60,000 nt of DNA, from positions 9,403,001-9,463,000 of the forward strand of contig NC_092680.1 of NCBI RefSeq assembly GCF_964355755.1. The letters run 5' to 3'. Numbering within the stretch: position 1 is the stretch's first letter; each line of letters opens with the position of its first letter. Origin of the DNA: Antedon mediterranea (Eukaryota; Echinodermata; Crinoidea; Comatulida; Antedonidae). Shown here one piece after another: positions 27,301-36,520 of this stretch. Position numbers and translations under genes: made by a program. Under the pieces are notes generated by a model, which worked only from the letters and a program-made list of their open reading frames with translations, was not told the origin of the DNA and did not search any database.

Positions 27301-27695
27301 TACTAAAATGTATTTAAAAAAAATAAATATAGGTTTTAGTATGTACTGTATATACAATATATTATGCTGGTACCAAATTGTTTATTTTTTATATTTTAAA
27401 TGAGACAAATATTAAATGAAAAAAAAGAAAAGAAATATTAACACTATCACTTTTGTAGGTAACCCTTGAAGAAGGCCAAGCACTTGGTCGTGAATTTGGT
27501 TGTCCATTTTTTGAGACGTCAGCAGCCCTTAGACACTTTGTTGACGATGTCTTCCACACATTGGTCAGGGATATAAGAAAGAAAGAAAAAGCAATAGCAA
27601 TGGAAAAAGACGCTAAAAAGAAGAATAAACACAAACTGAGGAATCTCGTACATAGAGTGATGCGCAAACAAAAAAATGGAACATTGAAATCATGA
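221..27695 (+). CDS. RIT1: Ras-family small GTPase of the RIT/Ric group, complete, five coding exons
   Basis: Joined coding exons: 221-302, 4657-4713, 18690-18763, 27035-27226, 27459-27695 (642 nt, 213 residues plus stop). All introns are GT-AG and the reading frame is kept. The product is a membrane-signalling GTPase that cycles between GDP and GTP. Visible motifs are the P-loop GSGGVGKS (20-27), switch I HDPTIEDAY (42-50), DTAGQ (67-71), NKYD (126-129) and ETSA (154-157). The stretches [12 protein letters not shown] and [14 protein letters not shown] are characteristic of vertebrate RIT1/RIT2 and fly Ric. The C-terminus is basic and ends without a CAAX box, as in RIT proteins, which bind membranes by charge and not by a lipid. 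Length is close to human RIT1 (219 residues). Invertebrates usually have one Ric/RIT gene, so the symbol means the family and does not exclude RIT2. Introns are 4.4, 14.0, 8.3 and 0.23 kb. Confidence 0.93.
836..1153. mobile_element. MITE-like element with about 48-bp terminal inverted repeats, RIT intron 1
   Basis: gtcaattgtatgacccacta at 836 is mirrored by tagtgggtcatacaattgac ending at 1153. The arms continue through the GC-rich ccccgggaga region to gcgtcatt. The interior carries several 'gtgcgtcatggt' copies. No open frame. Confidence 0.85.
2833..3349. mobile_element. TTAA-flanked MITE-like element, copy 1, RIT intron 1
   Basis: TTAAAGACACCTTCCCTA at 2833 is mirrored by TAGGGAAGGTGTCTTTAA ending at 3349. 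TTAA ends suggest piggyBac-type mobilisation. The interior (gtttgtaaaaataatacata, taggcctag, atcggtaacgtacgaacat, aaaagttaggagtctt) is shared with the copy at 54937-55537. Confidence 0.85.
4160..4475. repeat. 101-bp tandem repeat, about three copies, inside a terminal-inverted-repeat element
   Basis: The block beginning gacacccctatttagggact repeats at a period of 101 bp, with one or two changes between copies. It is enclosed by acagtagaacccc (4138-4150) and the inverse agagggtctactata (4591-4605), so the whole 4138-4605 looks like a DNA-transposon derivative with internal amplification. A diverged relative is at 16830-17010. Confidence 0.75.
4657..4713 (+). CDS. RIT1: RIT gene coding exon 2 (switch I)
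   Basis: Encodes residues 28-46 with the ALTLQF helix and the HDPTI effector region. T45 corresponds to Ras T35. Acceptor tttttttttcag, donor gtatgt. The 57-nt exon has phase 1 on both sides, which matches its neighbours. Confidence 0.92.
4780..5140. mobile_element. Repeat with 'gcgtttattcgagg' words
   Basis: Several close copies of ggcgtttattcgaggggg-like and ggcgtttatgagg-like words lie at 4790-4850 and 5065-5140, around an AT-rich middle. This resembles a common invertebrate MITE type, but the ends could not be fixed. Confidence 0.45.
5486..5593. repeat. Two direct copies of a 49-bp segment
   Basis: The segment ccttccctatataaacgaac plus atttaattaactgca and cttcattattttt occurs at about 5486 and again at about 5544. 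Confidence 0.8.
6648..6732. repeat. 85-bp perfect palindrome, RIT intron 2
   Basis: Two 42-bp arms are exact reverse complements around a single base at 6690. The left arm begins aatttctaggaattaaaaca. There is essentially no loop. Such a sequence would extrude as a cruciform and is hard to clone. Confidence 0.95.
6930..7170. repeat. 30-bp imperfect tandem repeat, about 8 units
   Basis: Units of the type gccacgccttccactgttaa plus atcagacata recur from about 6930. The three central units (7050-7140) are nearly identical and the outer ones diverge. Confidence 0.85.
10146..10762. mobile_element. Dispersed repeat with tacctccgcc / ggcggaggta ends, copy 1
   Basis: Begins tacctccgcc and ends with the inverse ggcggaggta. 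About 600 bp, no open frame. It shares its interior with 20087-20685 (for example gtttggtgtaatggttatgt and tggtccttgaccacatatct). The flanks at 9957-10050 and 10851-10950 resemble each other (both contain attatctataaaattgg), so it sits within an older duplicated repeat. Confidence 0.8.
11276..11629. mobile_element. TTAA-flanked element, 'gatgtattgtccccc' family, copy 1
   Basis: TTAAAGATGTATTGTCCCCC is mirrored by GGGGGACAATATATCTTTAA. The interior has tttgaataggcca and gtgaataact words shared with 29436-29697. The open frame 11332-11550 is low complexity and not a gene. Confidence 0.8.
11678..12158. mobile_element. MITE-like element with 29-bp terminal inverted repeats
   Basis: taccgtatatttcggtgtat at 11678 continues through aagtcgcac and is mirrored, base for base over 29 positions, by gtgcgacttatacaccgaaatatacggta ending 12158. 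An inner pair of 'gtcttatacat/acac' words is also present. No open frame. Confidence 0.9.
13050..13829. mobile_element. TTAA-flanked element, copy 2, interrupted by a LINE end
   Basis: TTAAAGATGTATTGTCCC at 13050 is mirrored by GGGACAATACATCTTTAA ending 13829. It is longer than copy 1 because a LINE 3' end (about 13240-13530) was inserted into it. Confidence 0.75.
13240..13530 (+). mobile_element. 3' end of a non-LTR retrotransposon
   Basis: A frame ending at TAA 13397-13399 reads [20 protein letters not shown] and continues [18 protein letters not shown]. This looks like the extreme C-terminus of a CR1/L2-type reverse transcriptase ORF. A short 3' UTR and an (aataaataaa)n tail follow. Strongly 5'-truncated; the clade is uncertain. 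Confidence 0.55.
13966..16132 (-). pseudogene. Broken FEN/PIN-like nuclease plus CXC-motif gene of a repetitive invertebrate family
   Basis: Lies in RIT intron 2 on the opposite strand. Reading leftward, 16132-15782 encodes a helical N-terminal part ending in the family phrase STGGLTRG. A shift then moves to the frame starting MSEH at 15785. That frame runs open for 386 codons to an in-frame TGA at 14625-14627, then on in the same frame to 14013. The middle part is FEN/PIN-like, with acidic motifs VFDG (near 15035), GDAD (near 14825) and GEDTDLL (near 14756). Then come [10 protein letters not shown] and a cysteine-rich CXC motif (about 14138-14040; [21 protein letters not shown]). An acidic tail follows in another frame, ending at 13966-13968. 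'ttgttcacag' just before 16132 (minus strand) looks like an acceptor, so upstream exons may have existed. From memory, such PIN-CXC proteins are present in many copies in marine invertebrates. Whether they are transposon-encoded is inference. Confidence 0.75.
14024..14045 (-). repeat. 11-bp tandem duplication inside the CXC pseudogene
   Basis: On the plus strand ttttcgcatcc occurs twice in a row (14024-14034, 14035-14045). Eleven is not a multiple of three. With one copy, the C-terminal cysteine region reads directly into the acidic [10 protein letters not shown] tail. With two, translation stops at 14013. Confidence 0.85.
16186..16440 (+). mobile_element. tRNA-derived SINE
   Basis: The head ggtggcgcagcgagtaggga resembles a Pol III A box and ggttgggatttggc a decayed B box. 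The body contains ccaggtgtataaatggacca, a segment common in marine-invertebrate SINEs, and the end is a short T-rich stretch. It lies just 5' of the CXC pseudogene on its strand. Confidence 0.7.
17883..18215. mobile_element. Repeat with 'tttgtatagcgcc' and 'aaggcgctt' words
   Basis: An (aat)n start, then ggtatttgtatagcgccaga and, a little later, tcaaaggcgcttatattgg, followed by about 250 bp without homology that I can name. A short relative is at 58072-58135 (tttataaagcgcaca, ctcaaagcgctttattc). The 111-codon minus frame across it is not gene-like. Confidence 0.5.
18487..18600 (+). mobile_element. Third copy of the tRNA-like SINE head, RIT intron 2
   Basis: gtggtctaaatggtaagaag is a decayed A box and ggttcaagtct (18537-18547) a good B box. 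Only 90 bp upstream of RIT exon 3. Confidence 0.5.
18690..18763 (+). CDS. RIT1: RIT gene coding exon 3 (DTAGQ)
   Basis: Encodes residues 47-71, from EDAYQ of the RIT-specific effector loop to DTAGQ. Q71 corresponds to Ras Q61. Acceptor tctttgcag, donor gtaagt. Confidence 0.92.
18999..19090 (-). repeat. Dispersed 'cgcgactgtagctcactatgtcggtcggt' module, copy 1
   Basis: The reverse complement reads cgcgactctacatctcacta then tgtcagtcggtc and, after a gap, gcgactgcagctatgtatat. It matches 37146-37245 in the same order. Confidence 0.7.
19636..19850 (+). pseudogene. Degraded SANT/Myb-like DNA-binding domain fragment
   Basis: ATG at 19636 opens [17 protein letters not shown], which then runs into a stop. 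One frameshift near 19700 continues as [15 protein letters not shown] and then [12 protein letters not shown]. The W...LxxLW...SR..HVYKNI...QVxxKLK pattern resembles the SANT/Myb-like domain (MSANTD type) that accompanies PIF/Harbinger elements. No transposase was found nearby, so this is a lone remnant in RIT intron 3. Could also be a relic of a host MSANTD gene. Confidence 0.5.
20087..20685. mobile_element. Dispersed repeat with tacctccgcc / ggcggaggta ends, copy 2
   Basis: Same ends and interior order as the copy at 10146-10762, same orientation, in RIT intron 3. Similarity begins about 25 bp before the inverted end (actagaaagc), so the true element boundary may lie outside. Confidence 0.8.
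22510..24530 (+). repeat. 63/67-bp minisatellite, about 30 copies, RIT intron 3
   Basis: The core unit runs ctgcagctactgcactgtat, then gtgcatctcatttaggtaag, then catcc followed by either 'agacactatattatgaagatgt', 'atacactatattatgaagatgt' (67 bp) or 'attccattatgaagatgt' (63 bp). Units at the left edge (22510-22790) are the most diverged, and the right edge has a partial unit near 24340. Open frames across it (22493-22768, 24436-24630 on the minus strand) are repeat artefacts. Confidence 0.95.
24990..25340 (-). repeat. Dispersed repeat family, copy A
   Basis: On the minus strand it contains tatagctcctcaggatcaac followed, about 60 bp on, by ttgtagatatgaattcatcc and a 'gatgttatgacatcatt' end. 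The same order appears at 56338-56470 and 56680-56810. Confidence 0.65.
27035..27226 (+). CDS. RIT1: RIT gene coding exon 4 (switch II to NKxD)
   Basis: Encodes residues 72-135: switch II ([12 protein letters not shown]), the central strands and helices, and the guanine-specificity motif NKYD. The exon is open across both splice sites. Acceptor ctcttttag, donor gtaagt. Confidence 0.95.
27459..27695 (+). CDS. RIT1: RIT gene coding exon 5 (G5 motif, basic tail, stop)
   Basis: Encodes residues 136-213, with FETSA as the G5 motif, then an amphipathic and strongly lysine/arginine-rich tail ending KNGTLKS and TGA at 27693-27695. There is no terminal Cys, so no prenylation is expected. The basic tail agrees with the lipid-free membrane binding known for RIT1/Ric. 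Confidence 0.93.
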   Translation, partial: VTLEEGQALGREFGCPFFETSAALRHFVDDVFHTLVRDIRKKEKAIAMEKDAKKKNKHKLRNLVHRVMRKQKNGTLKS

Positions 27696-29430
27696 ATAAT
27701 GCAAGTAAAATTGACTTAAATCATGGTGCTTATGTCGGGGGATGCGATGAGACAATTATCAAAACAACAAGACCTAAATAAAAGAAAAAGATCACAAAAT
27801 TCAAGAATAACTAAACAAAGCACACAGTATATACAACATTTTATAAAGAAGAAATCTCCTTTCGAATTTATATTTGGTTTGAATTTTTTCTTTTTTTCGA
27901 AACTTGAAGGAAAAAGCCTGACAAGAAACATGACGTAACTACTCTTGACTATATAAAAATTGAATAATCTGACTATTGATGAAATAACTTGTACAGAAAT
28001 AGTCCTACCCAAAAATTTGAATATTTTTCTTATTTTAGGTAGAATATTATGTTTTTAAGATGTACAATTATGATTTATATTTTATTACATATTTTTCATA
28101 TCAACACTTTTTACATTTTCTTAATATATTTTATGAAAGACTGATATGTTTTAAGATACAATTATTACTATATTTAGTACATTTCATTATTACAATTTGC
28201 ATACTCACAATGTTATTCCATTCATTCCTACATAAATAAACTCATACTCAATAATTATGTCAAAGGTCACAATTTCGGTAATGATAACTACAATGAGATT
28301 AATCTGAAAAAAGTCTTAAAGCCTGTTACATTATTATAACATTGCTCAATAATATGTAACTTATGTATGAATAATTGATTGTAATTATGTGCTTGTGTAT
28401 GTTTTAACATGAATTCACATGTATAATGCATTATATACTGTACATTCATGTATTATGAAATGTATGAATGACATGTGAATATCATACGTAAAAAACCAAA
28501 TTTATGTTTTGTTTAGAGATTATGATTTGGCCAAATACAGGGTGTATATTATTTATTATAATTTAGTTAGATAGACTGTTAATAGAAATAATTGTAAAAT
28601 AAGATTATAGATTATTTTAAACCGGAAATCATCTGTTGTTTTTTTAAGGACCAAAGATTACAGGTTTTAAAGCAAACACTATCAAAAACAATTCCCGGAA
28701 ATATAATTTGATCATCTTGAAAAGTGGATAAAACATTTAATTATTATATATCTTGGCTGTTTATGTCAAATGCGTTTTCTTATTCTTTAGGAATTGTCCA
28801 TTTTACAATGTATACACTACATACCTATGTCTATTAAGCTGTGAGCAATTCTTTTCACTATGCCTCGATATGGTTTGATTGCAAAAACTATATTAACGTG
28901 TCATGTCGTCTACAGGATGACTTGCAGTGAGTATGAATAGTATTCTACAACATAGAAAGCCAATCCTTGAATTTCCTTTTTTGTGATATATCCAACAATA
29001 AAATGGAATGGAGGGATGGATTGTGAAATTAAAATATTTTTTCCATTCTATAGACAATGTTTGGTATTGATTATCAATTTCTTGCTCCTGGTTATTGATT
29101 TGTACATTTTGCATTGATAAACTCTTATAGCCATCGACCACTATGGGCGTCGGCTACAATTACCCTTGACTTTGAGGTTAGGAAATACTAACAATTATAA
29201 GGTACAGTAGGATAATGTTGAATCTAACGTTATCTGGATAATAAGAGAAGGCATGATTTAACATTTGAATGTTTACTTAATCAGTCATCAGCAAACCTCA
29301 TTTCAGATTAAATTCATATAAATAGGCCAGATAATTGGTTTATGTAAAATTTTTTAGATGAGCTTAATTTTAATGCTTAATATTTTGGATTTACACCGTA
29401 CTTAAAATTGATATGTGGTAATGGACAAAA
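27696..29430 (+). other. 3' UTR and downstream region of the RIT gene
   Basis: AT-rich sequence with no recognisable coding signal. Several AATAAA-like hexamers occur (for example near 28234), but no single polyadenylation site can be chosen from sequence alone. Small open frames here (27716-28012, 28893-29141) look random. Confidence 0.4.
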
Positions 29431-29435
29431 TAGTT

Positions 29436-29697
29436 ATATTGTCCCCATGAAACACTTTTTGAATAGGCCAATTTAATGTTTATTAAATACTTATTCTCTT
29501 TTACCAAACTTAAATAAATAAAAATTACCTTAAAATATAGCCAACCCATTGTTTTGTAGACAATGTTTCTAGTTAAATGTTATTTTTCTTAATTCTTTGT
29601 AAAGAAAGTGAATAACTTACACTTACAAAAAGGCCTATTCAACATTTAATTTTATTCAATAAAATTATTCATGTTTTTGGGGAACAATATATCTTAA
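29436..29697. mobile_element. Copy 3 of the TTAA 'gtcccc' element family
   Basis: atattgtcccc at the left and ggggaacaatatatcttaa at the right, with the interior words tttgaataggcca, cattgttttgtagacaatg and gtgaataact as in copy 1. The left TTAA has been lost. Confidence 0.7.
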
Positions 29698-30477
29698 GAG
29701 ACAATGATTGGCACATACAGATGTACAGTATCTTTCAACCCTACCAATAAGTGATGTATTATGTATATTTGAGATCTTGCTTATAAATGTATACCTAGCA
29801 AGTATAACAATGTCTAATTTTTAATTAAGAAGAGGAATTTTAATATACATTTTTTTTCTATTTGTATTTTGTTATTTTATGTACAATATTATTACTTCCA
29901 ATATGAAATCTATTTATATAAATTTATTGTAAGAAAATGTATTTCATATTTATGTATAAAAGTATCCACATTAAAAGAGTCCAAGGGGGTTGGGTTGTGA
30001 TATGATGCTAGTTTTTGTTTAATGTAAATTTTTATATCTTTTTATATTTTATTGAGACGTCCATTGCAGTATGATTCAATTCAACACAGTATTTACACAC
30101 GTGTATAATCGTGTGTGAAACTTACCGATAATGATGATAATAATAATAATCAATATTGCTAATGGGTGCTACAATCTTAACGTAACAAATCACAAAGCAT
30201 TATAGGTATTAATTGGCATGTCCCCACCCCTATTGAATTGGAATCGAGAGTTGCGGTCGAATTGGAGGTAATTTAAATGAGCATAGTTTTAATACTTAAT
30301 CATTTAATTAAAACCATACACAAAATTGATATGCGGTGATGAAAATTGACAAAATTTAATATTCCAAATGATGTATCCCAGCATTATTTCAAGGAACGTT
30401 GTTTGGGAGTGAATTTAGATTACTACTACTACTAAACAACACTAGATCACAGTGAGATCAGTGGTGTAACGCAGGGG

Positions 30478-31245
30478 GAAAAGCTTAGCCGCTCATAGCC
30501 ATTACGCCACCAAGTGTGATGCAAAAGGCTTAGCCGCTCATAGCCATTACGCCACCAAGTGTGATGCAAAAGGCTTAGCCGCTCATAGCCATTACGCCAC
30601 CAAGTGTGATGCAAAAGGCTTAGCCGCTCATAGCCATTACGCCACCAAGTGTGATGCAAAAGGCTTAGCCGCTCATAGCCATTACGCCACCAAGTGTGAT
30701 GCAAAAGGCTTAGCCGCTCATAGCCATTACGCCACCAAGTGTGATGCAAAAGGCTTAGCCGCTCATAGCCATTACGCCACCAAGTGTGATGCAAAAGGCT
30801 TAGCCGCTCATAGCCATTACGCCACCAAGTGTGATGCAAAAGGCTTAGCCGCTCATAGCCATTACGCCACCAAGTGTGATGCAAAAGGCTTAGCCGCTCA
30901 TAGCCATTACGCCACCAAGTGTGATGCAAAAGGCTTAGCCGCTCATAGCCATTACGCCACCAAGTGTGATGCAAAAGGCTTAGCCGCTCATAGCCATTAC
31001 GCCACCAAGTGTGATGCAAAAGGCTTAGCCGCTCATAGCCATTACACCACCAAGTGTGATGCAAAAGGCTTAGCCGCTCATAGCCATTAAGCCACCAAGT
31101 GTGATGCAAAAGGCTTAGCCGCTCATAGCCATTACGCCACCAAGTGTGATGCAAAAGGCTTAGCCGCTCATAGCCATTACGCCACCAAGTGTGATGCCAA
31201 AGGCTTAGCCGCTCATAGCCATTACGCCACCAAGTGTGATCATGA
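30478..31245. repeat. 45-bp minisatellite, about 17 nearly identical copies
   Basis: The unit contains cttagccgctcatagccatt followed by acgccaccaagtgtgatgcaaaagg. Only a few substitutions are visible among copies (near 31045, 31090 and 31198), so the array is recent or homogenised. Because 45 is a multiple of three, one minus-strand frame stays open for 268 codons (15-residue repeat HHTWWRNGYERLSLL). That frame is not treated as a gene. Confidence 0.95.
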
Positions 31246-32089
31246 TGATGCAAATCTGAATACAGTAGTATTCTATGTGTATAATGAAAATGCTATATTA
31301 AGTATTGTATATTTAAATTTTGTTCTAGTTTGAATTAGAGATAACATTACATGTATCTGCCTGTAATGATTTATTATCCAGTAGGAACCTTGCCAAAAGA
31401 TTGTGGTAAATTGCTTATAAATCAACAATATCGGATTTCATTATGTAAAGTAGACATGGCAACAACAAACAAATAATATTTAGGTTTATGTACATTAAAA
31501 TCACATGCAAATGTTGAATAATAATATTTTATTTGAGTTTGATAAATGAATAAATGTTTATTATTAATTTTATTTTTTTTTCAATTTTTAGAAAACACAG
31601 AGATTGTTTATTAGTTATTTTAACCAGAAAAAAAATCTTTTTTTTTCTTCTATAATGTTCTTTAAAAAAAATAGTTTTATTTGTGTGGTGTTTTTTTTAA
31701 AAAGTTTTTCTGGCCACTAACATTTAAAGAGAGACTATAACAAATTTTCAGCAGAAGTTAAAAATGTTTTTACAGATATTTTAATAAATGCCTGGCAGCC
31801 AAATTAACGTTATGTTATACACACAAGTTTTGTATTAAAAAATTGGTGTTTTATTTATTTTTTTTATCATTGTAAGCAAAATTAAGATAGAAAATGTATG
31901 CATTATTTTTATCTTCTTACACGGCAGTATATTTTAATCATTATTGAATCTATTATTATTAATGTAAATTGCATTCAAAAATACTGTTGATAAATTTGTA
32001 TTTGTAAACTATGTACAATGTTTATTTATAGTTTGCATTGATTGATACTGAATGTGAAATAGTAGTTTTGTGCATTAATGTATGTGTGT

Positions 32090-32109
32090 GGGTGGGGTGG
32101 GTGGGTGGG
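32090..32109 (+). other. G-quadruplex-prone run
   Basis: Five runs of three or four G separated by single T (gggtggggtgggtgggtggg). Single-base loops predict a very stable quadruplex. It lies in intergenic DNA 4.4 kb after the RIT stop. Confidence 0.8.
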
Positions 32110-35100
32110 TAGTGTAGTATATGACATCAGATATACCAACTGGTAATTAAAACTTCTTTCCAACCACTCAAATGTCACGCAACAAAAGGATGATGATGCA
32201 TTGAGAGGCCAGGGGTTTTTTGTCTTTATTAGTGGCTGTAAGGAGGACCCCTCCCACTCTTCCCCTGGTATATAAGAGTATCCTTACATTTACATCCTCC
32301 GCACCCTCCCCCTATTATATTATGATTAAGTTTCAATCAAGCAATTAATTTAATTCTGAATTCTAGAAGTTCTTAATAGTACACATTTTTATTAATATCA
32401 TTGTTTCTACATTTTCCCGTTTTTATATCATGAGCCCCTCTCCCCAACCCCTTATTTGGAATGTATGTAATCTGTAAGTACAGTAAGATTAATTCATTCC
32501 CTTTGAAGAAGTGTAGATAGCATCATTGTTATAGAGCCTTTAATCCACCCTGCCCTCATTAAAGCTATCACAGTTGTATGATCCCAATTTCAACCCAATC
32601 ACAGTTGTCATTAGCAACATTTCAATTTACACCAATTTGCATGGATAAAATTAAATGTTTTTTTATAAGTCATACCTTAATTATTTAAAAAAATGCTGTG
32701 TTCACACATGAGTTTTTTCTATGAATTGTTTTGTTTAGAATACTGTACCACCATTTTTTTATATGCAGTTTTTTTTTTTTAACAAGTTTTCCGATATTGT
32801 TGCTGTTCAATCAATAATGTGTTAAATATTTGTTTTATTCATGAAAAAAAATGTATACCAAGTACAGTAGTTACATCTTTCCTCTATTAAATGATTGCAA
32901 AAATAAGATTTATTTTTAGATTGGCTATTAATTATGTTATTTCAGGTGTGAGCATTTATGTGTTTAACAAAAACAAATTTGTCAATACATTTTTTTGTGA
33001 TATTTTGTACATGTCTGTTGAATAGCGCAATAAACTTATGTTCCAAATTAAAATGTACGATGTGTATTTTATGGAAAGCTAAATCCGCCAAAAATACATA
33101 ATTCCATCCACCAATCATTCGTACAAAATACATACCAACTAATCATATTTCATGCAGTTCAATGTTACAACGTTAATCTAATACAAAGGACATTCCTATT
33201 CCGGCCGGGGACACTTTCCCGTGAAGTGAACGAGTGGAAATATAAGTTTTGATACACTATCAAACACTTGCAGAGGATGTTTTGTTAGGTCCAAAAATGT
33301 CAAATGTCTCAAAAATCGTATTATTGTAGCAATTCACACAATTTACAGCATTCATTTAAAAAATAAGCCCTCTCTTCAGTTTGAAAAAATGATAATAAAA
33401 AAAAGAAGCCCATCTCGAAAAGAAGAGTCTTAAAGAAGAATCCCACAGCTTTATTCTTTTTAAGTATTTATTCTATCATATTACACAACATGGCAGATTC
33501 AATCTATCTTTTAGCTGAATTTTCACCAATCTTTTACCAAATCTATTCAATATTCAAATCCACTGCTTTTTTTCTGTGGAAATTTGCCAAATAGATTAAA
33601 ATATGACGTAAATACAATTCAGTCTAAATATACTGCGACAATGAATAGTTATATTAATCACTGTTACATATTTATGATGTATTTCTGATGAGAAATGGCC
33701 ATATAAAAAACGACCAAATGATCAAAAATAAAATCTAAAAATTAAATTGTAACAATTGTTAGCACATGATTGTACATTTATAATAATTTTTCACCAGGGT
33801 AAAATATTGTTTAAAACATTTTTTTTATTCTCAAGTTGTTAATTGATTTGTTTGAAAATGAGCAATTTAATTTTAAATTAATTATTTTGTTATTTTCACA
33901 TTAATTCAAGCATCAGGTGACAAATGGTACATTTATACTGCTGTTTAGTTGCTAAGAGCAGAATATCATTATCAGCTTTAAAAGGCTTCTCTATAATTTC
34001 GCTGTAAACAAACTTGACAACATCTCTGACGTCTTACTAGCTGCTTGCGTCATATTTTTTCCTAATAGTTATTATCAGTACATTAAATATGAACTATAAA
34101 TTGATGTCAATAGATACTTTCTATTGACTATGATAGAATGCAAGGTATATTTATAAAACATCTTCGATAATGTCAAGATTGCATAATTCTTGTCTGTTGT
34201 GCCATCACGTGATCTGCTACTGATTTAAAACGATCCCAGAAAATTCGGGAAAATTGTATCGTTTCCCTAGAAACTGGAATGTGCCATTATTGTTAGGAGT
34301 GGTCGTATCCTATAGCATAATTATGAAGGTAATATAATTCCAACAAGTTATATTGTTGTATATCATTTCGGTTGGCCCATAAAAAATTAAAACAAAATAA
34401 ATCATAGATCACTATTTTAATAATGATGGTTTATTACAGTGTAAATTAAAATTCTAAATAATAGGTCATATTTCCTTTTTTGCCAACAAACTCCATTTTA
34501 AATATTTTTAATGAATAATGACCGAATTGCTTACTCATCCATTTCAGTCAAGCTGGACAAGTATCTTATTCAAAATCAAGGGCGTTAAGAAAATATAATA
34601 TCATCAATATACAACTATTTACTAAGTAAAGAATTAAGGTATTCTTAATTTTGCTATTAAGTTAACATCATTAAGGATATAAACCCCCCGGAGATATAAA
34701 CTAAATTAATTATGCACTTTTAAATACATAGCTTGCAGTGCGATACGATATTACTTATTCATATCCCTACATTAAAATGGAATGTTCTCACTCATCGATC
34801 CAGGCACTCCGCGAATATTATTATTATTATCCAGGGTATATTTTCCCCGGGCGATAAACATTAGCTAACTGCCCTGCAGAATCGGGCATATAATTAAATC
34901 ATTTTGCAATGGTAGTGTACTTAGCCATTATCTTACTTTTAGTAGAACACAAACTGCATGTCTTAATCATACAGTAGGCCTACCTGCAATTTATTACCTC
35001 ATATGTTTCCAATGTAATAACATTTGTTAATCATACATTAGAATTAACACAAACATTGGATATTGCATGTTTTAAATTTTAAAAAGCAAATTACATTTTT

Positions 35101-35566
35101 AATGATAAGGATATAAGAAAAATATTGTTCGTGCATAGCATAAACAAATATTTGAAGCATTTAACTGGCTTCTTACATTGTATTTTCGTATCGCATTATT
35201 AAAGTTGATTCAATACACACCGGCCCACTCACTCCATAGATTGTATTTAACGTAGCAAGCAAAGTATATTACCACTATTACGGATCGACTCATTTGAAAT
35301 AGCAGCAGCGATATGACATGCGACATTAATTTGCATAAATATAGATATTGCGAACATTCACTACGTGACGTCAGGTTCAAAATGTATAGAAATATCTCTA
35401 TATTGCCACTCGAGGACTAGACTAGCTATAATGTCAAAAAGCGGCAAAAAGTTCATTTAAGAATGATTGCAATCTGATTTTACTGGCTGATTTCATAAAT
35501 ATTGATATCGCAAACATGCACTTATTTATTGTTATAAACGTATTTATATATTGCCTATCGTTGAAA

Positions 35567-35760
35567 TAATAATAATAAGAAGAACTTTATTGAACATACG
35601 CCTTTAAATCGGCGGCACACGTTCTTCTGGACGGTGCGTTCTTACATATATTACATACATTATGTTAGCCCGAAGGCTAAATAAAAGTATAAAGAGAGAA
35701 TAAAAGAAAAAACATTTAAATGAAAGAGAACGGATTGTACAAAAAGAAACTAAAGAGCAA
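35567..35760 (-). mobile_element. Probable LINE 3' tail, antisense
   Basis: Starts with aataataataag, then aactttattgaacatacgcc. In reverse this ends in a short-word tail as CR1/L2-type elements do. Only the 3' UTR is present. Confidence 0.4.
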
Positions 35761-36424
35761 AAAGTACAATACTTAATTTTGATGGAGTGTTATTATTTAT
35801 TATTAGTATTATTATCAATGTTTTTAATATGTTATTTTTAAAGAAAATATTATTAGACCTACAGTATGTCATTTAATTTAAATATTATATTGTTTATTAT
35901 TATTTTATTATTTATGTTCTTGTTAATACTGTATATCATTTAATTATGTTATGAGTTATGATCTTTATTTGTTATTTAGTTAATGAGAGGGCGCTATGCA
36001 TGTTTTAAAAATATTACCTTGTTTACAGTCTAATTCATGGACCTATATTAATGTATAGGCTAAGGTCCATGGTCTAATTGATCACTTAGTATTGATAATA
36101 TAAGTATTAATTTCTGTCGTTTTTATAGGAATGATTGTATACTTTACAATAATGTTTTAAGATGCAAAGAAAACTCATACCATGGATATTGAATCTAGAT
36201 AAAGATATTCAATAGCAACCAAAGTGGTCAATCTATGTGCAGATATTGTTATCCCATCCTTATTATATTATGGGAAAAGTTAAATTTCACTCTTTAATTT
36301 ACTCTTCCCGACCAAACACCTTGTGTAATTTCCATAAAATAGGCCCATGTCTACATTAGGCCTTGATTGATCACTTTATTGCAGAATTCTATATATATTA
36401 TACAACAAACAATACAAAACGGAA

Positions 36425-36520
36425 TAGGATTTTCTGTTATTTATTCATTCATTCAGGCTTATCGCCTGACTTTATTTACTTTAGGCCTCTGGCCCCTAGT
36501 AATTAACAAAATAATAATTA
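36425..36520 (-). mobile_element. Probable LINE/RTE-type 3' tail, antisense
   Basis: The reverse complement ends gtcaggcgataagcctgaat then (gaat)n. A short 3' end only. It lies in the 36367-36582 frame, which is not gene-like. Confidence 0.4.

Noticed and set aside
30447-31253. 268-codon minus-strand open frame with a 15-residue repeat
   Set aside because: It is an artefact of a 45-bp unit, a multiple of three. There is no conserved domain and no splice or promoter context.
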